This document shows positions 54,701 to 63,656 of a stretch of DNA of 64,000 nucleotides, piece after piece. Made by a program: the position numbers and the translations under genes. Below the pieces are notes generated by a model. That model worked only from the letters and a program-made list of their open reading frames with translations, made no database searches and had not been told where the DNA came from. Position 1 is the first letter of the stretch; each line of letters starts with the position of its first letter. The stretch is from positions 3,844,001 through 3,908,000 of the forward strand of contig CANXME010000106.1 of assembly GCA_948144175.1 (NCBI GenBank), written 5' to 3'. The DNA is from Closterium sp. NIES-65 (lineage: Eukaryota; Streptophyta; Zygnematophyceae; Desmidiales; Closteriaceae).

Positions 54701-57700
54701 TACAGATGGTCGCTGATGTCTCCGTTGGGCACATACTCGTACACCAACACCTGTCAAGAGGGAGGGGGTGGGGGATGACTTTTTGAGTCAACTCAAGAAG
54801 CCGCTCCTCGAAGGTGAGCAGAAACGTATAGATGGTGGCTCAGAGAGCCGTTGCACACAAACTCGTACACCAACACCCGGTGGAAGGGGGTTGCAATGGG
54901 ACAACTCAAAGGCCAGCAGGTGCCCACCAACCTTCTCGTACGGGTGGTCGTTCAGAGGGCCTTCACGCACATAGGGGGGGGAGGGAGGGTGGTGGGGTGG
55001 TTTAGGGACAAGCACAGATGTGCGGTTGCGCACAAGCAGCTGCGGGGACATGCAGTATCAGACCCGCTGCCGCCCCTCAATACAAGTCTTCATATGATGA
55101 AGTATCAACTTGTGAAGCTGCTACAAGAAGGTGTGATAAGGAGCTTTAGAGATTTCTTAATCAAAAAGCAAAAGGCTGCACCATGTGGTCAAGGATGAGG
55201 ATGCAGCTGTCTGTCACGACTAAGGGGAATATTCTTAGGAGACAAGGGCGGCATTTTTTGGAAGAGAGCGGCACCTGCTCGTTGCTCTCGTTGCAGTAGC
55301 CGAGGAGGCGCACGAGGTTCTTGTGGCTCAACTTGGAAACCGCCTTCACCTGCCAGGCGTGGGGACAGCCAGACCAGGAGAGTACGTGAGGGGGAGAGAG
55401 AGGGGCCACGTGGCATGGTGGCATGGTGACACAGAGGCATGGTGACATGGTGGCATGATGGCATGGTGGCATGATGGCATGGTGGCTTGGTGGCAGCAAT
55501 GATGTCGATACTATTGTACGGAAACCTTGAGTAGAAACTTCTGTGCGAAGTAGGGAACCATAGAATTACTCTTTACATATATTTGACATGTACGTATTGT
55601 AATGGAAAATACGTCATGTGATACACACACATATCCCAAACGTTCCCCATCGACAATTTTTGGGAAACATTTGTAAGACATGTCGCATAGACAAAGAAAA
55701 CTTTGATTTCCATCACCAACAATTTTTGCTGAAGTTGTACGGGAAAAGAAAGAAAGAAAGAAAGAAAAAACGGTCAACATAAATTGAGCAAAAAAACATT
55801 GCCTGGTATTTTTCACAGGTGTGCTGTGTTGTGTGTGTGCCATCTTCGTATGTTTGCTTGGACGATGGCCTTATGCATGCATCATTTCATTAGCACGGCA
55901 TTGTAGATCGTGTGCCAAGTCATTGTAGATCGTGTGCCAAGTCATTGTAGATCGTGTGCCAAGTCATTGTAGATCGTGTGCCAAGTCATTGTATGTGAGT
56001 CGTGCGTGGTTCGATCTTGTCATTTGTTGAACGTTCATTGAAAGTGTTGTGCAGCAAAGGCTCAAGGAAGACCTTGTACCACCTTTTCAAGGTTCCAGTA
56101 TGCTAAAAATTCGCCATGTCGTAAATAAAAAAAATATCGGATCATTCTGTGACGCATCATCTATATTGAAGGATGTCACTTTGGTGGGTACTTCTGAGCC
56201 ATTTCACGCTCGGCGATTGTGGGGCACATTCCCACCTCCTCTACTTCTGTATCTTAGGCTGGAAACCATCATATATTCAAGCTTCAATTTTAGGACTATA
56301 GTTGCTGTCATACTGCCGCTTTTTTAAACCAACAAAACGATCACTAACTACTTGCTAGAATGATGTGATTCAACTCAAATTACCTAAAAAGAACGACGTT
56401 ATATAATATAGCATATGGTTTGGTGTTGTCACTTATTTGTAAGGGCGCGTGTCCTTTGTGGTCGGAGTTTGAAAAAAAGGTCGACCTTTTGATGGTAACC
56501 AATTTCGCAAATATCGTTTAGGGTTGTTATGCGACGTTCGTGTGTCCATGTTCAAAGATCGAGAAAACGGTAGGACACTCAACTGGGTCGACCTCGCATT
56601 CGAATTTCCACGCTCGGGCTTTGCTGTAAAAAGTCGAACTTCGACAGTCGAATTTTGCTGTGCCACGCGCCCTAATTGAGTTATGAAGCCCGGCTGAAAT
56701 CAGTATCTTTTGCATTTTGATTTTGACATTCATTTTAGGCACATTCCAACAAAACTATTGTGCTTACCAACACATGCCTCATCAACCGAAGTATTCCTCT
56801 TTTCATTCGTTTAGCCCCCTCACCTTACTCATTGCAACCAAGTAGCACCTCTCTATCACACCAGGCCACGCTAAAACAGACCTATGCTGGAAAAGTCGCC
56901 AGCCTGGGCATGCGTACAGCGTATATACGTAGACGAATATACGCTGTACGCAATACGTACGTACATTCATTCGGAAAAATCCGGGCTGCCCGGCCAAAAA
57001 AAAAAAGTTCGCGCACGAAATTGGAAAATGCGTTGCGACACACATTGTGCGCACGAATTTTGCAAATGTGACGTCAAATTGTTCGCACATCAAGAATTCG
57101 TCGACCCCACCAACACACAAATTTGGCAAGGGGACAGTCAAATCAACCGCATTGCACCGTCCTTTACCCCGCGACTCCAAATCAGCTACACGAATGTCTA
57201 GCCTACCTCAACTCTCATCGAGGACAAAAAGGTAAGTCCCTCCCAACCCTAAACATTCTCATCAGTCACGTCGTCCAATTCTCTTTCTCCAGTTCTCTCG
57301 ATCACCTCGCAGCTCTACGATGACGCCCCCTACTGGCACTGGCACTCCCGCGAGTGCAACTAATGAGGTTCCTCGTGCCGCCTGACCGGAAAAAAAGCTT
57401 TACCTGACCGGGCAGCGTATTTTTCACGTATTCTTGAGTCACCCATTCAGCGCATCCCGTATTATACGCAAGCGTATGTGCGCTTGCGTATAATATGCTG
57501 GGCACGACTTTTCCAACATAGAAGCAGACCTCCTTGCCACTGCACCACACGCACACTCCCTCCACGCGGCCATACAACACCCAATCACTCCGCAGCGCAC
57601 CACAGAAACACTCCCTCCACACGACCACACCACACTCGATCACACCGCACCGCACCACAGACACACCCCCTCCACACCACCACACCACTTCCGATCACAC

Positions 57701-58271
57701 TGCACCGTACCACGAACACAACCCCTCCATGCCACCACACCACACCCGATCACACCGCACCGCACCGCACCGCGCACCTCTTCTTCAAACATGGTGGCGA
57801 CGTTGGACGATCGCTCCACAACAGCTGCTCGCTTGATCGCCACCTCCATGCCGCCGCCCACCACCACACGCACACCGCCGCCCACCTTGGGAGCACTGCC
57901 GCCCACCCCTGGGGCACTGCCGTCCGCAGGAGCAACAGAAGCAATGTTCCTGCTGCCTGCACTCGTAACGCTCCCCTTACTTGTCCCACTCCCTACACTT
58001 GTGCCACTCCCCCCATTCGTCGTCCCACTCCCTCCGCTCATCCCACTCCCCTTGTGCATGCCGCTGCTTGCTGCTTTCCAGCTGGCCTCAGCTCGCTTCC
58101 ACACCCCTGTGCTCCACCCGCTCTGCTGGGACCCGCCTATGACGCCCCAGTACACGGAGCCGAAGCCGCCCTTGCCGAGAAGGTTGTCGGGGCTCAGCTG
58201 GTTGGTCGCCTCCATAACTTCCCTCCACGTGTACCTCCTGAAGCCCTGCTGCAGCTCCCTCTCCCACGCTG
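51761..58271 (-). CDS. Kinase-domain exons of the receptor kinase (six)
   Basis: 58271-57778: juxtamembrane, glycine loop [11 protein letters not shown], a roughly 95-residue Gly/Ser/Ala-rich insertion, then VAIKRA with the ATP-binding Lys and helix C Glu (MFEEE). 55349-55275: [19 protein letters not shown]. 54750-54544: hinge VYEYVPNGD and catalytic loop [11 protein letters not shown]. 54044-53896: [10 protein letters not shown] and [11 protein letters not shown]. 52977-52884: [17 protein letters not shown]. 52375-51761: the end of the kinase ([20 protein letters not shown]), an alanine/glycine-rich tail, and the stop. Lys, Glu, HRD Asp and DFG Asp are all present, so an active RD-type kinase is expected. 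Confidence 0.87.
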
Positions 58272-61200
58272 CTTGCAGGGGAGGAGGAAGGGGGTGAGAG
58301 GGTAGGGGGGGGCACAGAGGGCGGGGGAGCACAGTGGGAGGGAGGGAGGAGGAGGAGAGCTCGGGGAAGCAGAGAGGGGAGGGAAGATGAGCAACCTCGT
58401 CTGTGCTTCTGTCGGTATGCACCCTTTGGATCTTTCCGCACATCGAATCACGCCTGTAGTTGATTTACCATACGTGGCACTCCCTCCACTCCATTCACAT
58501 TTCCCCACTCACACAACCTCATCCAACTTACCCTCCCCACCCCATTCACACTCTAACTCCAATCGCACTCCCCATCTCACTCACCCTCATCACCCCACTC
58601 AGCCTCCCCCTAAACTCACCCTCCCCATCCCAATCACCCTTGCGGTTGCCGGGTCCCCAGTAGGAATACCACATGTAGAGCGATACGAGCGGCACCACCA
58701 CCAGCAGCGACCCCCAGCCCACCCCACGCACATCCCCACCACCACACTCACCACCGCACCTCACTCTCCTTCGCCCCACCCACTCACCCTTGCGGCTGCC
58801 AGGTCCCCAGTAGTAGTACCATACGTAGAGCACTACGAGCAGCACCACCAGCAGCAGCACCACGCTCCCCACCACCACGCCTGCTATGCCTGCTGGAGAC
58901 AGCACTGGCGGGCGGGCAGTGCAGGGCAGATGAAGAGGGTGGATGGCACAAATGGGGTGGTGGGGGGTAACACACGAGTGAGCATTGTTGCTGCTGAGTA
59001 AATAAGGGGTAAAAAGGGAGAGAAAATGTGTAGCAGACAAAGACAGGAACAGAACCAGGATGGTCCCCTGGAGAATGGGGCAGTGATGTGACGAGGAGGA
59101 GGTGATGTGGTAAGGAGCAGTTACAGACGGTGGTTGGCAGTAAGAGAGGGGGTTACGGGGTGGTTTGCATTGTTGGCAGAAGTCGGGGCAGAGGAGGGAG
59201 CAGAAGGGCAGGTCGCTCTGAAGGCACCCCGGGCAGCAGGAGTCGGCGGGGCGCGCGGGGCAGCGCAGCTTGGTGCCCAGCAGGGAGCTGGTGGGGGTGG
59301 ATTGGGGAGGGAGGGGAGGGAAGGAGGTGGGGGGTGGGGGAGGGAACAATGGTGGATGGGTATCGAATATTGGGGCAGCAGGAGTCGGCAGGTTGTCGGG
59401 GCAGCAGGAGTCGGCAGGTTGTCGGGGCAGCAGGAGTCGGCAGGTTGTCGGGGCAGCGCAGCCTGGTGCCCAGCAGAGAGCTGGTAGGGGTGGATTGGGG
59501 CGGGAGGGGAGGGAAGGAGGTGGGGGGTGGGGGGTTGGAGGAAGAGAGAGGGATCGTTGGATGGGGGGGAGGGAAACGTTGGATGGAGGCTGGTCTGGTC
59601 TCACGGTTGCACTGTGAGGAGGAGTGAGCTGCTGTGAGGAGTGAGCTGCTGTGAGGAGTGAGCTGCTGTGAGGAGTGAGCTGCTGCGGGTGGGTGGAGGC
59701 GAAGGGGAGGGCGTCGGATGGATGGTGATCATGCTGGATACAGGGGCAACAAGAGGGTGGTGGGGATTGAAACAGGTGGGGACGAACAAGCTTATAGCAC
59801 CATCACGAGGGACAGCACTGAGGGGCGGTGGAATTGGGTAGTGGGGATGGGCAGCAGGGGGCAGCCAGTAACCAGGGCTGGGGAGACAAAGAGGTGGGGT
59901 GTGGGAGGTAGAGTGTGTGCGAGTGCGAACCGCTGTGGCCAGTGAGGTAGCAAGGCGCATAGGGGGAGGGCTGCGGGGAGGGCAGGGGGAGGACAAGGGG
60001 AGGGGTCAGGGACGGCAGGGGGGGGCCATGGGGAGGGCAGGGGAGGGTAGGGAGGGGAGCAGGGAGGGCAGTAAGGCATGCAGAGTAGACATGGGCATTT
60101 GACCCGACCCGTCCCGTCTAGGCCGACCCGTGACGGGTTCGGGTCAGGTCGGGTCGGGTCGGCGGGTCAAGATAAGCCAAATTTAGGGTACCCGACCCGC
60201 CATAGTGGGCACGGGTCTCTGTGACCCGTCCTCGGGTAGTGTACCCTCGGGTCGGGTCGGGTCGGGTAATTATACCCAAGAAAAACTCGTCATACGCGCT
60301 GATCGACGATTTCCCCCGACGAACCGCGCGGATCGGCGATTCTCCCCAGATCCGCACGGATTGGAATTCCTCCCCCCCCTACGCGCGGAATCGTGGATCT
60401 AAGGGCGGATGAACTTTGTTGTAGATCTGGAAGTGACGACTGTCCAGCTTTCAAATCTCAAATTGGTTGGATGATCTAGATGCAATGCGGTTAAGAGAGG
60501 TGATGGGAGGGGAAATTGGTTGGAGACAGTATTGTGCACAAATTTGGCAACTGTGGAGTACAAATTTCAACTTCGACCTAGGTTTCCCTATCCACGATCT
60601 CTCCTACGCCTCCTCCTACACTATAGCTATCATGCGTCTTGTTTGCCAGCCCGATGCAGAGCCATTCGCGCACCGCTATTGCAGTCTATCCTACGATTTC
60701 CGTATCTTAACCCGATTTCGGGTCACGGGTCGACCCGACCCGACGGGTCAAGGGTACCCGTGAAAAAGATACCCTGACGGGTCACGGGTCAACCCGACCC
60801 GTACGGGTAGGCCCGACCCGACCCGCCCGGGTCGGGATACTCAGAACACCAGACCCGACCCGGCCGGGTCGGGTCGGGTCCAGGTCAAATGCCCATGCCT
60901 AATGCAGAGTGCCGTGGGACTGTGTGGTGGGCCAGCAGGGCAGCAGGGGAAGGGCAAGAGAGTAGCGGAAAGGTGTGCTGAGGGGAAGGGGCGTACAGAG
61001 TGCCGAGGGACTGGACGGTGGCCCAGCAGGGCGGCAGCTTGCCCTCCAGCAGCGGATTGCGATAGATGGAGCTGGTGGTGAGGGCAGGAGAGAGAGCAGG
61101 CATGCAGGCCAGCAGGCCAGCACGGCAGGCAAGCAGGCAGGCAGGCAGGCAAGCAGGCGGGCGGGCGGGTGGGCAGGCAGGCAGACGGTGGATGAAGGGA

Positions 61201-63656
61201 AGGAGAAGACTGCAGGCAGAGAGAGAGACAGGGAAGAGAGAAACGCGACATAGAGGGGGAAATACGGAGTGGGGACGGCAGGGCAGAGACCAGGAGAGGG
61301 GTAGAGGGGGAGATGGAGAGGCAGGAGAAAGTGCAGAATGTGTAAGTAGAGAAGCAGACAATAAACATTGGGGGTCAGAGCATTGGGGGTCAGAGCATTG
61401 GGGGTCAGAGCTCGTGAAGCATCAGTAACCCGAATGATGCAAGGGGATGAACAAGAGGAGGTATAACGATGTTGAACAAGCGTGGCGACATGGTTACATT
61501 ACAGTTGGTGAGATGGTTACAGTTGGTTAAAAGATACGAATAAAGTTCACAATGAGGTAGGTCAGATGAAACGGTTACAGTTCAATGAGGTTGGCTAGAT
61601 GAAACGGTTACAATTCAATGAGGTTGGTGAGCTGATTCATCGAGGTGGGGAGGACCCCTGAAATATCGTTGCGACTCAAATGGCTGGCAGGGGGGGGAGG
61701 CGGGAGAGACAGTGTATGTGCTGTGCAGGAATGGGTAAGAAAAGAGAGGGACGAACGAGGGTGGGGAGGATCCCTGAGATATCGTTGCGACTCAAACGGC
61801 TGGTAAGGTGGAGGAGACAGTGTGTATGAGCAGGAACGGGTAAGAGAGAGGAACGAGGGTGGGGAGAAGATGAGTGAATAGAATTGAAGTCCTTGGCATG
61901 AAACAGTGCACCGAATGGAGTAAGTTGACTTTTGAGTCGACTCAAAAGTCAACAGTGCACCGAATGGAGTAAGTGAAGTGGGCTATGAAACAAGAGGATG
62001 CGCGTAGCAGGCAGAAGTGTGCGTTTAACATGGAGGAACAAAGTAACACAGATGGGTTGCGCTGCCACACACTCACATGCACTGCAGACTCACAACAAGC
62101 ACTGCACACACTCACAAGTACTGCACACACTCACAAGTACTGCACACACTCACAAGTACTGCACACACTCACAAGTACTGCAGATTTTCCATGTTGCCCC
62201 ATGAGTCAGGAATGGGGCCTGACAGACCCATGTCCTCCAGATGCCTGAATTTGGGGCAGGTGAGAGGATGAGAGGGCGAGAAGGAGGGGGGATAGATGGG
62301 GAGAGGTGAGGAGGCGTGTGGGGGAGACATGAGGCATAAGAGCCGTGTGAGGTTTGGGAGGCATGGGAGGCATGGGAGGCATGGGAGGCATGCGAGGCAT
62401 GGGAGGCATGGGAGGCATGGGAGGCATGGGAGGCATGGGAGGCATGGGAGGCATGGGAGGCATGGGAGGCATGCGAGGCATGGGAGGCATGGGATGGGAG
62501 GCTTAAATGGCGGTTGAAAGAAGCAGATAAGGCTTCAAAAGAGCATGTGATGAGTGAATACAGGTGGGTGAGGAGGCGTACAGGTGGGTGAGGAGGCGTA
62601 CAGGTGGGTGAGGAGGCATACAGGTGGGTGAGGAGGCATACAGGTGGGTGAGGAGGCGTACAGGTGGGTGAGGAGGTGTAAAGGTGGGTGAGGAGGCGTA
62701 CAGGTGGGTGAGGGGGCGTACAGGTGGGTGAGGAGGTGTAAAGGTGGGTGAGGAGGCGTACAGGTGGGTGAGGAGGTGTACAGGTGGGTGAGGATGCGTA
62801 CAGGTGGGTGAGGAGGTGTACAGGTGGGTGAGGAGGCGTACAGGTGGGTGAGGTTCTTGAGTTGCGAGTAGGACTCCGGCAGCGACCCTCCCATGGGGTT
62901 GGAATAGAGCTTCCTGGGGGAGGCATGCCGTGGGAGTGGGTTGACGTGAAGAGAAAGAGGCAGGGATGGGGTTGGAGTAGAGCTTCCTGGGGGAGGCATG
63001 CGGTGGGTAAGAGTAGGAGCAAATTAAATGAAGTAAAGGAGGTGTGCGTGGGTGAGAGTAGGAGGAATGGCAGGCAGGGCATGAGTGGCAGGGCACGAGT
63101 GGCAGGGCACGAGCGGCACATGACATGACTGCCCAGAAAGGCATGGCATCGCGTTGGGGAGAGGGTCCAGGGATGGGCACAGCCTACTCGTTTGAAAAAC
63201 AATGGCAGTGAAAACCAGGGAAACAATGGCAGTGAAAACCAGGGAAACAATGGCAGTGAAAACCAGGGAAACAATGGCAGTGAAAACCAGGGAAACAATG
63301 GCAGTGAAAACCAGGGAAACAATGGCAGTGAAAACCAGGGAAACAATGGCAGTGAAAACCAGGGAAACAATGGAAGTGAAAACCAGGGAAACAATGGCAG
63401 TGAAAACCAGGGAAACAATGGCAGTGAAAACCAGGGAAACAATGGCAGTCACGCACACTTTGAGCTCTGCCCCCACAGCTGCTGCACTCACAGCTGCTGC
63501 ACTCACAGCTGCTGCCCTCACAGCTGCTGCACTAACAGCTGCTGCACTCACAGCTGCGGCACTCACAGCTGCTGCGGCACTCACAGCTCCTGAAGCTGGG
63601 TCATGCGGCCAAAGTAGATCGGCAGAGGGCCTTCGAAGGAGTTGTTTTGGGCAAAT
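51761..63656 (-). CDS. LRR receptor-like kinase gene, 13 exons, 5' end outside what can be recognised
   Basis: Exons, minus strand: 63656-63585, 62913-62842, 62244-62173, 61683-61612, 61071-60997, 59287-59157, 58892-58788, 58271-57778, 55349-55275, 54750-54544, 54044-53896, 52977-52884, 52375-51761. Every junction has GT and AG and the phases agree throughout. The product is a plant RLK/Pelle-type membrane kinase: LRRs outside, a cysteine-rich stem, one transmembrane helix, and a cytosolic kinase with all catalytic motifs. The first exons with signal peptide and earlier LRRs are not seen; either they lie beyond 64000 or I failed to recognise them. Function is inferred from domains only: binding of an extracellular ligand and serine/threonine phosphorylation. 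The introns are full of partial exon copies and minisatellites. Confidence 0.85.
52813..52890 (-). repeat. 30-bp tandem repeat seeded by the splice donor of the exon ending at 52884
   Basis: About 2.6 units. On the minus strand each contains TGG or a variant followed by GTGAGCTGNCATGTCCACG, i.e. the exon's last codon plus its donor. Confidence 0.8.
53130..53697. repeat. Intronic CACACAC/CACACGC minisatellite
   Basis: About 570 bp of higher-order repeats of CACACACAGACACACCCCCA and CACACCCACACGCACACACA types within the intron between 53896 and 52977. Long open frames over it are repeat artefacts. Confidence 0.9.
53698..53850 (-). repeat. Donor-derived 18-bp array and partial copy of the DFG exon
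   Basis: 53700-53790 carries about five 18-bp units (minus strand TACAGGTGGGTGTGATCA). 53790-53850 is a second copy of the exon end covering [20 protein letters not shown] with its TACAG/GTGGGTG donor. The true exon with the DFG motif is 54044-53896. Confidence 0.82.
54405..54543 (-). repeat. Partial copy of the HRD exon
   Basis: Repeats about 90 bp of exon 54750-54544, covering [20 protein letters not shown], followed by its own TACCAG/GTAAGG donor. It could be used as an alternative exon end, but a complete exon lies upstream and no acceptor is seen before the copy. Confidence 0.8.
54777..55000 (-). repeat. Two degenerate copies of the HRD exon start
   Basis: 54797-54895 and about 54900-54985 repeat, with changes and small deletions, the region coding [16 protein letters not shown] and the following HLLTFEER. 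The palindrome-like TTTTGAGTCAACTCAAG is at 54781-54797. Confidence 0.7.
55500..57530. other. Large intron between helix C exon and glycine-loop exon, no gene seen
   Basis: AT-rich intron sequence with a 22-bp tandem repeat at 55899-55990 and a pair of hairpin-forming inverted segments (56881-56975 and 57400-57526). No coding frame with recognisable motifs. Confidence 0.6.
55899..55990. repeat. 22-bp tandem repeat, about four units
   Basis: Unit TCATTGTAGATCGTGTGCCA plus AG, nearly perfect. Confidence 0.9.
57540..57777. repeat. Tandem repeat of about 57 bp directly after a splice donor
   Basis: Four diverged units containing CCACACCACACCCGATCACA and CACCGCACCGCACCA variants. The array begins immediately after the exon edge at 57778. 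Confidence 0.8.
58625..58720 (-). repeat. Partial copy of the transmembrane exon
   Basis: Minus strand repeats about 65 bp of exon 58892-58788 with changes, coding [15 protein letters not shown], followed by GTGATTGG where the true exon has GTGAGTGG. Confidence 0.82.
58788..59287 (-). CDS. Cysteine-rich stem and transmembrane exons of the receptor kinase
   Basis: Exon 59287-59157 (131 bp) codes for a stem with ten cysteines, including [20 protein letters not shown]. Exon 58892-58788 (105 bp) codes for the membrane span [20 protein letters not shown], then aromatic and basic residues ([11 protein letters not shown]) as a stop-transfer. The phase 1 junction between them is consistent. Confidence 0.83.
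59375..59500 (-). repeat. 26-bp array and partial copy of the cysteine-rich exon
   Basis: 59375-59452 is three exact units of GCAGCAGGAGTCGGCAGGTT plus GTCGGG. It leads into a second copy of the exon start ([11 protein letters not shown] region, about 59453-59490). Units correspond to the exon's ADSCCP segment. Confidence 0.85.
60086..60901. mobile_element. hAT-type MITE (816 bp) in an intron
   Basis: Termini TAGACATGGGCATTTGACC and, reverse-complemented, TAGGCATGGGCATTTGACC. An 8-bp target duplication ATGCAGAG lies on both sides (60078-60085, 60902-60909), the length made by hAT transposases. Subterminal regions are packed with GGGTC/GACCC repeats. No transposase frame. It must be moved by an element elsewhere. 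Confidence 0.9.
60997..63656 (-). CDS. LRR-coding exons of the receptor kinase (five)
   Basis: Four exons of exactly 72 bp and one of 75 bp (60997-61071), all starting after the first base of a codon and ending in phase 2 within the final Leu codon. One LRR per exon: [100 protein letters not shown]. The LxGxxP spacing is that of plant extracellular LRRs, and the one-repeat-per-72-bp-exon layout is known from plant LRR kinases. Splice donors are GTGAGT, GTACGC, GTGAGT, GTAACC and GTACGC. Confidence 0.87.
61546..61628 (-). repeat. 33-bp donor-edge repeat at the fourth LRR exon
   Basis: Minus strand CCAACCTCATTGAAYTGTAA plus CCGTTTCATCT repeats about 2.5 times, carrying the exon end and GTAACC donor each time. 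Confidence 0.82.
61740..61815 (-). repeat. Partial copy of the fourth LRR exon
   Basis: Minus strand repeats about 45 bp of 61683-61612, coding [12 protein letters not shown] in part, with its upstream CCAG-like edge. Confidence 0.75.
62101..62181 (-). repeat. 19-bp donor-edge array at the third LRR exon
   Basis: About four units of minus-strand TACTTGTGAGTGTGTGCAG, each holding the exon end TACTT plus donor GTGAGT. Confidence 0.9.
62352..62500. repeat. 9-bp minisatellite AGGCATGGG
   Basis: About 16 units with rare single-base variants, intronic. No exon origin seen. Confidence 0.92.
62556..62852 (-). repeat. 20-bp donor-edge array at the second LRR exon
   Basis: About 15 units of plus-strand CAGGTGGGTGAGGAGGCGTA. 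On the minus strand each reads CACCCACCT then GTACGCC, the exon's last nine bases plus its donor. Confidence 0.93.
62913..63005 (-). repeat. Duplicated acceptor edge of the second LRR exon
   Basis: The segment GCATGCCTCCCCCAGGAAGC with following CTCTAYTCCAACCCCAT occurs twice, at the true exon start and about 70 bp upstream. Confidence 0.8.
63199..63449. repeat. 24-bp minisatellite, about ten units
   Basis: Unit GGCAGTGAAAACCAGGGAAA plus CAAT, nearly perfect and intronic. Frames open across it are repeat artefacts. Unlike a CRISPR array there are no spacers. Confidence 0.93.
63474..63592 (-). repeat. Donor-edge array at the first visible LRR exon
   Basis: About eight units of 12-18 bp. On the minus strand they are variants of GCAGCAGCTGTGAGTGC, repeating the exon end AGCT and donor GTGAGT. 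Confidence 0.85.

Noticed and set aside
62150..63442. Long minus-strand frame with FPWFSLPL and [12 protein letters not shown] repeats
   Set aside because: Made of the 24-bp, 20-bp and 9-bp minisatellites. The true LRR exons lie within the region in defined 72-bp blocks with splice sites.
63199..63449. Possible CRISPR-like array of 24-bp repeats
   Set aside because: Units are directly abutting with no spacers, and the context is a eukaryotic intron.
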